A stretch of DNA of 17,725 nt from UBA11612 sp963976395 (GTDB lineage Bacteria > Pseudomonadota > Alphaproteobacteria > Rhodospirillales > Rhodospirillaceae): contig CAXBLG010000075.1 in assembly GCA_963976395.1 (NCBI GenBank), positions 1-17,725 of the forward strand. The letters are read 5' to 3'. Every line of letters starts with the position of its first letter. Within the stretch, counting starts at the first letter, position 1. The position numbers and the translations under genes were made by a program. Positions 1 to 6,637 of the stretch are shown here, one piece after another. Below the pieces are notes generated by a model, which ran no database searches, was not told the origin of the DNA, and was given only the letters and a program-made list of their open reading frames with translations.

Positions 1-171
1 AAAACACCATGTTGAACTAACATTCACACCGGACCACCCAATGGGGGCCGGTCAAACCCAACAGCCCCAATTCTTGGACCTTATTGTAAAGAATTCTCGG
101 GTTGGGACGGTGTCCGCCGGCAAACCCGCCTGAAATCAGCCCCAAGTCATCAAACAATAAGGAATATCCCA

Positions 172-924
172 ATGATTAAGACATTTTCTGACATTATGCC
201 CGAACGCAAACCGGTACGCTTCAATTCGGTGGATTGGCGCGCCTTAGAGAATCTGGCTATACACACCGGAAGATGCGACCTCAAATTTGCAGAGGAGGCC
301 TTTCACGAGATTGATGCCACGGTAATTGAAGATGCCGCCGAGGATGCTGAAAACCTCATCCCGCAGATGCAGGATGTCATGAGTGTCGTGATAAAAGCCG
401 TGCGGGACGGCAAAATCAGCACGATTCTGCAGCCGGCAACCCGCCTTATACGTCGGAAGGGTAAGAAGTCTAAACACAACAATCCCTACGCTTTGATCGG
501 TGAAGTAACGTGGCAATGGCCCCGGCCGCAAGCCCTCGACTACGGAGTTATTCTGCAATACGCCACGCGGCACATGGTGAAACCGAAAGACCTGAAGACA
601 TTCATAGATGAGAACGCTGGCATACAGTCATGTTTACGAACGGCACGAACATTATTCACCGAGGACGCCATTCAGAATTCAGATGCGAGCGACATGGGCC
701 CGGTATCCAGGCTCAATGTTGCGCTACCGGAGGGAATGGACCTAAGAAAATTGATCCAAACTGGCGAGGATATCCTGGTCCTCGTGAAGCCGCAGGCTGG
801 CGGCAGTGCAGCCCAATTGGTGACGAGTGACCCTTTAGCAAAAAAATTTGATCGAACGTCTGGTTGTCGGCCGGAATACCACCAGAACCTAGTAAATCAC
901 GGATACCCAGAAGGTAAGCATTAG
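172..924 (+). CDS. Hypothetical protein, 250 aa
   Basis: I do not recognise this protein. The ATG at 172 is preceded by AAGGA (159-163) with an 8-nt gap, a good ribosome binding site that fixes the start. The product looks soluble: no signal peptide and no membrane segment. An acidic helical stretch lies at about residues 40-75, followed by a basic patch around residues 90-102 (RLIRRKGKKSKH), then a Trp/Pro-rich segment (TWQWPRP, about 113-119). The C-terminal third is polar. Acidic and basic patches in a plasmid- or island-like context would fit a nucleic-acid or protein partner, but that is inference. It stands alone: the flanking DNA is a bare leader on the left and a decayed stretch on the right. 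The open frame with its ribosome site makes a real gene likely; its function is unknown. Confidence 0.7.
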   Translation: MIKTFSDIMPERKPVRFNSVDWRALENLAIHTGRCDLKFAEEAFHEIDATVIEDAAEDAENLIPQMQDVMSVVIKAVRDGKISTILQPATRLIRRKGKKSKHNNPYALIGEVTWQWPRPQALDYGVILQYATRHMVKPKDLKTFIDENAGIQSCLRTARTLFTEDAIQNSDASDMGPVSRLNVALPEGMDLRKLIQTGEDILVLVKPQAGGSAAQLVTSDPLAKKFDRTSGCRPEYHQNLVNHGYPEGKH

Positions 925-951
925 GAATGCTATTGAAGGGTATTTGATCTA

Positions 952-1101
952 ATGAAATCCTTAAATGACTTCCTGGCTTTATTTTAGAAGCGGAAGATTG
1001 CGGATTTATATGAATCCCACGGATTACAAATAGGGATAGATTTCATTAATGAAGGCCTATGGAATCTCTTGAAACGCATTGGGTACAAATGCCGACATTG
1101 A
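952..1101 (+). pseudogene. Small ORF interrupted by an in-frame amber codon
   Basis: ATG at 952 opens 11 codons (MKSLNDFLALF), then TAG at 985-987. The same frame then continues for 37 more codons with protein-like composition (starting KRKIADLYESHG, containing GIDFINEGLWNLL) to a TGA at 1099-1101. Changing TAG to CAG (Gln) would give one small protein of about 49 residues. A weak AAGGG lies about a dozen bases upstream. I do not recognise a family. The reading as a decayed gene rests on amino-acid composition and frame continuity only; chance is a real alternative. Confidence 0.3.
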
Positions 1102-1317
1102 AGGCAGTGAATACTTATGTAGGGCTCTTCAAAAATCCTCTCTAACCAATACAACGCGAATGCGCTGGACGTACTCCCAGGCATCATTGCATTGGCAAAC
1201 AGCGAAAGACCTCAATCGGGCGTGTGCCCGGGTGGACTGCGACGAGGAGGCTGCTAACGCTTATGACTGAAATTACTATCGGCCGGTGCCAAAGCATCCA
1301 ATCTCACGCCGATTGCC

Positions 1318-1344
1318 GTTAGGTCGTGCAAAGCCGCTCCTAAC
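1318..1344. repeat. Inverted repeat just past the HUH gene stop
   Basis: GTTAGG (1318-1323) and CCTAAC (1339-1344) are perfect complements separated by 15 nt. The repeat starts 4 nt beyond the TAG stop (1349-1351) of the minus-strand HUH gene. It could be a weak transcription stop or part of an element end. No T-tract follows. Confidence 0.35.
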
Positions 1345-1348
1345 TGCA

Positions 1349-1858
1349 CTAATTCCCGGGATTCCGGTGGAATTCAGTTGAATGGACGATATTCTCGAAA
1401 ACCGCTTTGTCGTGCAGTTTCTTGGTCATGTAGCGCCCCAACTCCAGCTGGTTGTCGACGGCTCGGAAATGAAATTCCCCTGTCGAGCAGATCGAAGACC
1501 AAGCTGACCAGCAGATATACTCAAATTCGCTCCGCGTGATTGGGTTAGCCGGCTGCGGGGGCGTGACACCCAGGTGGTAGTGCCAGTGGCCGACCAACCT
1601 CTCCGGGACAGCTGTGTATCGGGCCCGAAAGCGGGGATGCCGTTGGTAGGAACGCCCCAGTGCCGCATGATCAACTTTTGCTGAATAGAGCCCCAAGCGC
1701 CGCCGCGCCTCCATCGGTGCGGGGCTTCCCCCAATGGTCAATGTGACAAAAAATCTATAATCCTGCCTGACGAGATACATCATATAGGCTGATCGTATGG
1801 CTGTGGCATTGAATGCATCAGTTTGCGAACTGATCGGGTCGAGATTTGAGCAGTGCAT
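1349..1858 (-). CDS. HUH-type Rep/transposase-like protein, 169 aa
   Basis: The three classic motifs of HUH single-strand endonucleases appear in order. Motif 1 is FFVTLTIGG (residues 36-44). Motif 2 is the metal-binding HWHYHLGV (91-98), with His93-Tyr-His95 as the HUH core. Motif 3 is the catalytic tyrosine in YMTKKL (Tyr143, Lys146, Lys147). Family members nick and rejoin DNA at hairpins or origins in rolling-circle replication, conjugation or single-strand transposition. The C-terminal stretch ending in STEFH resembles, from memory, a group of alphaproteobacterial Rep-like proteins annotated as hypothetical near integrases. At 169 aa with no helicase domain it is a minimal nuclease. An in-frame TAG lies just before ATG 1858; the ribosome site is poor (AGGA about 11 nt upstream). 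A palindrome at 2015-2040 lies upstream of the gene. Whether it is an active replicase, a transposase or a relic is not known. Confidence 0.7.
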   Translation of the reverse strand: MHCSNLDPISSQTDAFNATAIRSAYMMYLVRQDYRFFVTLTIGGSPAPMEARRRLGLYSAKVDHAALGRSYQRHPRFRARYTAVPERLVGHWHYHLGVTPPQPANPITRSEFEYICWSAWSSICSTGEFHFRAVDNQLELGRYMTKKLHDKAVFENIVHSTEFHRNPGN

Positions 1859-2014
1859 TTGTAATGTGATCCTGATCTACAGAGTTTGCTGCGTTGCAGT
1901 TCGAATAAGGGCAGCTAGAATCTTTACAACACACTTCTAGGTGCAGGGTTGCGTTGACGTATTTCCGCACGAAAGTGAATACGCAGAAATGCGAGAGTTT
2001 TATGCAAAAGAACA

Positions 2015-2040
2015 GTGGGCTGGCAAATTTGCCAGCCCAC
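2015..2040. terminator. Perfect 26-nt palindrome; terminator or HUH target
   Basis: GTGGGCTGGCAAA (2015-2027) is followed directly by its exact complement TTTGCCAGCCCAC (2028-2040). As RNA it folds into a GC-rich 10-bp stem closed by AAAUUU. It sits 21 nt beyond the stop of the minus-strand gene 2062-2691, which fits a terminator, and the minus-strand sequence after it is only moderately T-rich (TGTTCTTTTG). It is also about 157 nt upstream of the HUH gene start, so a nicking-site hairpin is an alternative. Confidence 0.55.
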
Positions 2041-2061
2041 AAAGCTTCATTGTACTACGAC

Positions 2062-2691
2062 CTAGATATCAAAATCGTCGGGATCTTCATCCTCGTCGTC
2101 TTCGAGCATGAAATAGCCCTGATCCATCTGCAGATGCATGTAATTGTCGGAGTCGGATTTAATCACTGCCCACACTCCATTGTCTCCCTCAACAATCGGA
2201 AGATTGCCCAGCGCAGTTTCAATGTAACCGCGAAGCAGGCCATCCTTGTATTTGATCTTTTGCATTAAGGGCGAAATGTCGTCGTGCAGGTCTTGCCAAT
2301 GACGAATAGTAGTGGGCACGACTACGACGTGGTAGGGCAAGACCTTTGACGGCTTGTTTAGCTGCTCTTCGCACTTAATGATCATGGAATCTGCCGCATC
2401 GATGGAAATGGCCGCCTTTAGCAATTCAGGTTTGGAACCTTTTTTCGTTCCAATTCCGATGGCTTCCACAACGCCCGATTTCTGTTTTTCCAAAAAATTC
2501 CAGATCGCGTGTAGGGCTATCCAGATATCCACGTAGGATGAGCCCGGATTAAACAACGCGATTGAGTTTCGCGCATTTTTCCCTGGCGCGAGATTACCTT
2601 TGAGGCTTGTCTTGGTTTCGCTCAAGGTGAGGGCAAATTGGGTGGGGTGAAAGCGGTGGGTGCCGCCCTTGCGCACGTAGGTGATGCACAT
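2062..2691 (-). CDS. Hypothetical protein with acidic C-terminal tail; start region disrupted
   Basis: I do not recognise the family. The 209-codon frame encodes a soluble protein with a HRFHPTQFAL segment near the N-terminus, a hydrophobic strand around residues 120-128 (LPYHVVVVP), and a strongly acidic tail (EDDEDEDPDDFDI, last 13 residues). Such tails occur in DNA-mimic and nucleic-acid-associated proteins, but that is inference. ATG 2691 has no convincing ribosome site. A strong one (TGGAG, 2730-2726) sits 8 nt before another ATG at 2717 in a different frame, which reads MKTKDYIA and closes at 2622. Adding one A in the AAAACTAAAG stretch would fuse the two as MKTKRLYSGMCITYV. The gene may therefore have lost its proper start by a 1-nt deletion, or the deletion may be a sequence error. 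Confidence 0.6.
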   Translation of the reverse strand: MCITYVRKGGTHRFHPTQFALTLSETKTSLKGNLAPGKNARNSIALFNPGSSYVDIWIALHAIWNFLEKQKSGVVEAIGIGTKKGSKPELLKAAISIDAADSMIIKCEEQLNKPSKVLPYHVVVVPTTIRHWQDLHDDISPLMQKIKYKDGLLRGYIETALGNLPIVEGDNGVWAVIKSDSDNYMHLQMDQGYFMLEDDEDEDPDDFDI

Positions 2692-3024
2692 GCCGCTATA
2701 TAGTCTTTAGTTTTCATATTTATAGCTCCAGAGAATAAAAAAGCCGCCACTGCACCTGCGATGGCCTGATTCTTTACACTTCTGGTGTTTCGCTTCGTGT
2801 CTTTGCGGGACTGCGCGGAGTCAGGGCTTGTTTTCGGAAAGGTGAATTTTACGCCGGCGCAAAGCAAACCCACGAAAATTACCGGCGCGAAGCGGCAATT
2901 GCTGGAAATGTGCGTGCCCTTAACCCACAAAAGTTAGCATCAAGGGGTACCTAGATGCGAAACCAACCCAAAAACGGTTTTTTTCCGGCCATCTCTAATT
3001 TCATACGCCGATACCGAATTTTGA
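2692..3024. promoter_or_regulatory. Divergent intergenic region with small repeats
   Basis: This roughly 330-nt gap separates the minus gene (apparent start 2691, probable original start 2717) from the plus gene 3025/3058. On the minus strand two similar blocks occur, each with GCTTNGCGCCGG followed by a TAA-rich piece (within 2850-2905), and the string TTTTNGTGGGTT appears twice. A small repeat AAAAAC-G-GTTTTT (2970-2982) ends in a run of seven T. I could not assign promoter boxes with confidence and see no intact gene. Confidence 0.35.
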
Positions 3025-3035
3025 ATGATATCGGC
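3007..3035. repeat. Inverted repeat spanning the first ATG of the next gene
   Basis: GCCGATA (3007-3013) and TATCGGC (3029-3035) are exact complements with a 15-nt spacer, straddling the ATG at 3025. This could be an operator, or a hairpin controlling translation if the real start is ATG 3058. Confidence 0.35.
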
Positions 3036-3726
3036 TAGGAATTGGAAATATTGGCCGATGCTTAAAACCAGCGAGAACCTGAGACGATATTTTGCCGACG
3101 AGGATTACGCTCACACGGTTGAACAATTTCTATCGGGGCAACACTTTGTATCGAACGAGGATTTGCCCGGACTACCCCGTCTTGCCCGGCGCAGCGCGCT
3201 GGCTTCGTTAGTGCCATTAGAATTGTTCGAGGTCCTTGCAATTGTATTCGATGGCACGTTTGCGGAGGCGATCAGGGTCCACAACACAACGTTCCCCGGT
3301 AGAACCTTGAAGTTTCTCGATCCGCTAATCGCAGAGGGCGACGAGATAGGCTATCACGCGCCGACCGAGAACTCTGTTTGGAACGAAACGCGAGCCATTG
3401 AAGGCATTGTCATTAATGGGCATCAAGGGAACTCTTGGTCCAGGGCCAGGATTGGAGTTCACGTTCTGCCGGAAGGTCTGTTAGTTCTGTCTACGGCAAC
3501 GAAGGACAACAATCAGCAGCCCATACCGCTTGAAATTCCAGGGTGGGAGGACTTCCCGGAACGACAGATAATCTCGGTGCCACACTTAAATCTCGCGCAC
3601 GGAAACGAGTTCGACATCGAGCCGTTGCGGAAGGCCGCGGCTGATGCAGTTGAGGTGATATCCGAGCGTTTAACTTGGAGGCTTCATGCCCATGAGACAA
3701 ATGCACAGACTGGGTTGACCGTTTAG
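3025..3726 (+). CDS. Hypothetical protein, 233 aa (or 222 aa)
   Basis: I do not recognise this protein. It has no signal peptide or membrane helix and reads as a compact alpha/beta soluble protein. Visible segments are an N-terminal helical part (LRRYFADEDYAHTVEQFL), a hydrophobic helix around residues 58-72 (ALASLVPLELFEVLA), and a strand-rich middle and C-terminus (RIGVHVLPEGLLVLS). The start is uncertain: ATG 3025 lies inside an inverted repeat and lacks a ribosome site, and ATG 3058 (MLKTSENLRR) has only distant purines upstream. Its neighbours give no functional clue. It converges on the PPC-domain gene with a 44-nt gap that holds a hairpin. Confidence 0.6.
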   Translation: MISARNWKYWPMLKTSENLRRYFADEDYAHTVEQFLSGQHFVSNEDLPGLPRLARRSALASLVPLELFEVLAIVFDGTFAEAIRVHNTTFPGRTLKFLDPLIAEGDEIGYHAPTENSVWNETRAIEGIVINGHQGNSWSRARIGVHVLPEGLLVLSTATKDNNQQPIPLEIPGWEDFPERQIISVPHLNLAHGNEFDIEPLRKAAADAVEVISERLTWRLHAHETNAQTGLTV

Positions 3727-3729
3727 ATC

Positions 3730-3762
3730 GGGTGCTATGTTCTGCCCCCGCAGGGAGCGCCC
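3730..3762. terminator. Hairpin between convergent genes
   Basis: GGGTGCT (3730-3736) pairs with AGCGCCC (3756-3762) with one G-U pair. Inside it CTGC (3742-3745) pairs with GCAG (3750-3753). It fills the gap between stops at 3726 (plus) and 3771 (minus), so a bidirectional transcript end is likely. Neither side has a clear T-tract. Confidence 0.4.
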
Positions 3763-3770
3763 CTAAAAAG

Positions 3771-5585
3771 TTATTGAACAAATCTCGTTCGCATCTCGTA
3801 CCAGCCTATAAATGTCTCACTCGTGGCGGATATCTCCACATAATGGGTGCCGGACTGCGTGGCAGTGTAGGTGAACTGCACAAGAAGGCTTCCCTCTGGA
3901 TTGGGGCTTGTCGCAATAAAGGCGGCACCTGGAATTAGATTACCTGATGGGTCGCGCAGCCGGAGGTTAAGTGAACCTGAAGGAGATTCGCTCTGGTTCT
4001 GGCCGCTAAACACAAACTCGTATGCGGTTCCCGATGTTAACGATGCCCTGTACCAATCCATATCTCCGCTTGGGTTAATTTTACCAGACACAAAGTTATC
4101 AGTAACAAAAGATGGCCCAAAGGGTATCTCTCCCTGCGTAGTCGTGTCCGCGGGGAAGTCCACATCCGCGCAATAGGGGAGGGGTGTAACTTCATCCGCA
4201 GGGACCGACTTATATTCTCCGAGTAAGCATTTGGCAGGCGGCACGTCATCGGACACGCCGGTCAAGGTAATTGAAGCCTGATAGCCGCCGGTGGCAACGC
4301 CGTCCGCTGCCGAGACCTCGACATAGTGGGTACCGGACTGCGTAGCGGTGTAAGTGAACAGCATTGTAGGGCCGAGCGTTGGAAAGAGGCTGGTTCCACT
4401 AACGGCGGCACCTGGGATTAGAACACCTGACGGATCGCGTAGCCGGAGGCTAAGTGACTCTGCAATATCAGAGTTGAGTTCCCCTTTGATAAGAGACCCC
4501 TCCAACTTAAACAGGTAGGTATTCCCCTTCCCAAGAGGAACCCTATACCAATCCACATCGCCGTCTCCTTCCAACGTGCCATCCACGGCGGTGAGAGGGA
4601 CTTCGGGCGATATCCCAAAATTGAATCTGCCCTTGGTATTAGTAGCCGCTGGAAAATCCACTATCGGGCAACTGGGGCTGAATACTTCACCCACAGCGCC
4701 CGAATCATTATCCCCGAGGTTCGGATGGCATGTACCTCCCGTGACGTCGACCGGCTCCTGCGACGTAGCCACACGGCAAACCTGGGTCGTATTTGACTGG
4801 TACCCGGTAGCTTCATTCACCACGATATGCGAGGGGATAGCGGTATAAGGAAGCGATACCCCAAGTGCATCCATGTCGCCCGACCGTAGCTCGATGTTGG
4901 CGTGGTATTGCCCCAGCCCCGGCGTGGGCTGCCAATCAATGGCCTGTTCGATCTCCGGGAACGACATCGTGACTGAGCCGTTGGCCGGTATCGTCACGTT
5001 CAGATCGCCAATCCATTCACCGCCATTTGCCTCGGTGATAATCATGCGAACCACACGCTCCTGGTCGTCGGGATTCGTCAGACCTACATAGCTGGTGTAC
5101 CCGACGATTTGCGAAGTATGCACGTTCACCAAGTAGCGATTGAGGAGCGAAAAGGCTTGCATTTCGTTGAACGTGTTATCGAACGAGCAAACGGTCATGT
5201 TCTCGAAGTTGCCGGTTATCGGGCTGTAGTGGACGTGCTGATATACGACCTGATTATTGGCCTTGTCGCTCCGCATATACAGAGTTACCGACGCTCCCTC
5301 TTCATCGGAGGGGGACTTCGCTATGAGCATCTGCTTCGATGTGCCCGGCAGTAAGTTGACGGCTTGAGAACGGCTAACGTCTTCGATGCCGGTCGCCCGA
5401 TCAAAGGCTCTGATCTCGAAGTTGGTTTCCGAACCCAAGGTATTAAAAAGCCGAATATAAGATTCACCCGGCAGTACGTTGGGTATGGGCGTGTACTGGC
5501 TGAGGTCTTCTGCGTTTGCCGGCAGATACATCGACATCCATAAAATGGATGCCGCAAGGCTCGGAATCGAAACGAGTTTACGCAT
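3771..5585 (-). CDS. Secreted protein with two C-terminal PPC-type domains
   Basis: ATG 5585 is chosen over the GTG at 5594 because AGGT lies 7 nt before it and the GTG overlaps that site; this gives 604 aa. The N-terminus (MRKLVSIPSL... ending ANA-ED) is a signal peptide of about 25 residues. Residues of roughly 30-300 form a strand-rich domain of unknown family containing a few cysteines. Two repeats of about 130 residues follow (about 307-445 and 474-604). Each contains D-x-DWYR, a LRLRDPSG string, PGAA and FTYTATQSGTHYVE, matching the bacterial pre-peptidase C-terminal (PPC) beta-sandwich. These domains accompany secreted peptidases and surface proteins. No protease motif is visible here, so an adhesin or substrate-binding role is inferred. 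It lies 85 nt downstream of the other secreted gene on the same strand, probably in one transcript. Confidence 0.75.
   Translation of the reverse strand: MRKLVSIPSLAASILWMSMYLPANAEDLSQYTPIPNVLPGESYIRLFNTLGSETNFEIRAFDRATGIEDVSRSQAVNLLPGTSKQMLIAKSPSDEEGASVTLYMRSDKANNQVVYQHVHYSPITGNFENMTVCSFDNTFNEMQAFSLLNRYLVNVHTSQIVGYTSYVGLTNPDDQERVVRMIITEANGGEWIGDLNVTIPANGSVTMSFPEIEQAIDWQPTPGLGQYHANIELRSGDMDALGVSLPYTAIPSHIVVNEATGYQSNTTQVCRVATSQEPVDVTGGTCHPNLGDNDSGAVGEVFSPSCPIVDFPAATNTKGRFNFGISPEVPLTAVDGTLEGDGDVDWYRVPLGKGNTYLFKLEGSLIKGELNSDIAESLSLRLRDPSGVLIPGAAVSGTSLFPTLGPTMLFTYTATQSGTHYVEVSAADGVATGGYQASITLTGVSDDVPPAKCLLGEYKSVPADEVTPLPYCADVDFPADTTTQGEIPFGPSFVTDNFVSGKINPSGDMDWYRASLTSGTAYEFVFSGQNQSESPSGSLNLRLRDPSGNLIPGAAFIATSPNPEGSLLVQFTYTATQSGTHYVEISATSETFIGWYEMRTRFVQ
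3837..4457. repeat. Intragenic tandem duplication, 483-nt period
   Basis: The stretch at 3837-3974 (end of PPC repeat 2) and that at 4320-4457 (end of PPC repeat 1) are closely similar at DNA level. For example, CCGGACTGCGT occurs at 3850 and again at 4333, and GGCGGCACCTGG at 3921 and 4404, both offset by exactly 483 nt (161 codons). DNA-level identity beyond protein similarity points to a recent in-frame duplication or gene conversion. Confidence 0.8.
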
Positions 5586-5670
5586 AATTCGCACCTACTG
5601 TTGATTCTCTGGAATCCAGTGCCCGCCAGTCTCGCCGGCGCGTCTTCAGGCTTTCAGATGTTGATGAAGG

Positions 5671-6492
5671 TTAGAATGGCTTAGTTTTCTTCCATTCCAC
5701 CAACTCTTGATCTCGAAGAGTCCGAACGAAGCCAAGCTGGTATGAACCAACCGGAAGGAACAGATTTAGAGAAAAGCCAGTGTGATTTTCATTCCATATT
5801 TTGCGTAGCGTCCATTCTTCAACCGAGCCCGGCTGCTCACTCATAGTCAGGTTGTTCCTATCGAAATCCGCTTCGAGGCGATTTAATTCCGCAAGTTCAG
5901 TTCTAAGCACTTCGATTTCAGCGGCGTATTTTTGGATGTAGCCCTCGTGAAAGACCCGATCCGCTTCTGTCGTTGCGTCCAGTATCGCTGCCTCGCGTTG
6001 TCGGATCGCTGTTTGGCGATTTTCAACCCTCGAATTTAAAGTGACGCGGCGGTCCAAAAGCAGGTCTGGTCTCGCTGCTGGTTGCGATAGAATGAATTTG
6101 CTTACACTGATCTCGAAGGTCTTTAGTTTAGCCTGCTGTTCCGGCGTTGGGTCACTCCAACCCCTAATCGCTTTCGGGTCCCGTGTATTGATATTGAAGG
6201 TCACTGAGCCGTTTACGGAATCAGCTTCGACGATACGCAAGGGCATCTGTCGTGTGTCGATAGTTATAAGACTGCTATCCGGGGAAAATAGTATTCCGAA
6301 ACGAATACCTGTATTGGTCTGCCATATTCCGCTGAAATCCTCGAACCAAGGTTGCCAGCGCATTCCCGACCCCGAGGAATCTCGGGCTTCGATTCCGGCA
6401 GGCCATCCACTTGTTATGAGAGACAACAAGACAAACGCCGCAGTCCTCACGTGTCGCCTCATGGTGATGAGGCTAGATCGCTTGGTATCCAT
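5671..6492 (-). CDS. Secreted coiled-coil protein of unknown function, 273 aa
   Basis: I do not recognise the family. The N-terminus has a basic start followed by a hydrophobic stretch (TAAFVLLSLITSGWPAG, about residues 17-33) and a likely signal-peptidase site near IEA-RD, so it is exported. Residues of about 45-105 are strand-rich with SGIWQTNTGIRFGI, which looks like a small beta barrel or lipocalin-like edge, though this is not certain. Residues of about 154-212 form a charged heptad-like coiled coil (QKYAAEIEVLRTEL). The end returns to strands (FSLNLFLPVGSYQLGFV). ATG 6492 has TGGTGA about 7 nt upstream. An internal ATG at residue 11 could also start the signal peptide. It is the first gene of a likely two-gene transcript with the PPC protein and lies divergent to the XRE regulator. 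Confidence 0.65.
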   Translation of the reverse strand: MDTKRSSLITMRRHVRTAAFVLLSLITSGWPAGIEARDSSGSGMRWQPWFEDFSGIWQTNTGIRFGILFSPDSSLITIDTRQMPLRIVEADSVNGSVTFNINTRDPKAIRGWSDPTPEQQAKLKTFEISVSKFILSQPAARPDLLLDRRVTLNSRVENRQTAIRQREAAILDATTEADRVFHEGYIQKYAAEIEVLRTELAELNRLEADFDRNNLTMSEQPGSVEEWTLRKIWNENHTGFSLNLFLPVGSYQLGFVRTLRDQELVEWKKTKPF

Positions 6493-6545
6493 TATTGTTC
6501 ACCATTTAGTTTAAGTCCGGGTTTTAAGGAGTGTTCTCACTTATT

Positions 6546-6562
6546 CCGTATTATAAATACGG
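6546..6562. promoter_or_regulatory. Palindromic operator/promoter candidate between divergent genes
   Basis: CCGTATT (6546-6552), ATA, AATACGG (6556-6562) is a perfect 7-3-7 palindrome. On the minus strand it contains TATAAT, a good -10 box for the secreted-protein gene starting at 6492. It lies between that gene and the divergent XRE regulator, so it is a natural operator candidate. No -35 box is claimed. Confidence 0.5.
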
Positions 6563-6619
6563 GTTGCCACGCGGACAATTAAAAACCCTGAGTTTCAATG
6601 GGTGTTCTAGTCTGCCTAA

Positions 6620-6635
6620 ACCGAGAAAACTCGGT
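6620..6635. promoter_or_regulatory. Palindrome abutting the XRE start codon
   Basis: ACCGAG (6620-6625), AAAA, CTCGGT (6630-6635) is a perfect 6-4-6 inverted repeat that ends 2 nt before ATG 6638. No ribosome binding site is visible, so the repeat occupies the place where one should be. It could be an autoregulatory operator or an RNA hairpin that limits translation. Confidence 0.5.
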
Positions 6636-6637
6636 GT

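Larger units (their letters stand above)
925..1348. other. 424-nt gap with decayed coding debris and inverted repeats
   Basis: No intact gene is convincing here. The plus strand holds a short frame at 952-1101 interrupted by a TAG (listed separately). It also holds a 63-codon frame at 1079-1270 with a TTG start and no clear ribosome site, overlapping the end of the first in another frame. The two could be pieces of one degraded gene. Near the right end lie nested inverted repeats: CTAACG 1254-1259 with CGTTAG 1317-1322, ATCGGC 1278-1283 with GCCGAT 1308-1313, and GTTAGG 1318-1323 with CCTAAC 1339-1344. The last pair sits just beyond the stop of the minus-strand HUH gene. Confidence 0.5.

Noticed and set aside
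1254..1322. Integron attC site
   Set aside because: CTAACG/CGTTAG ends are about 69 nt apart, but the inner arms are placed asymmetrically (18 nt on one side, 3 nt on the other) and the consensus RYYYAAC is not met; no integron integrase is present.
1426..1734. 102-codon minus-strand frame inside the HUH gene
   Set aside because: Out-of-frame shadow; the overlapping frame carries all three HUH motifs in order.
2700..2720. Programmed frameshift joining MKTK to the 209-codon frame
   Set aside because: AAAACTAAAG is not a canonical slippery heptamer and no stimulatory structure was recognised; a 1-nt indel is simpler.
2622..2930. 102-codon minus-strand frame overlapping the 2062-2691 gene
   Set aside because: Only the part from ATG 2717 has a ribosome site; the upstream part lacks one, and the tail is low-complexity Ala/Pro in a frame that shadows the main gene. 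Better explained as a frameshifted start.
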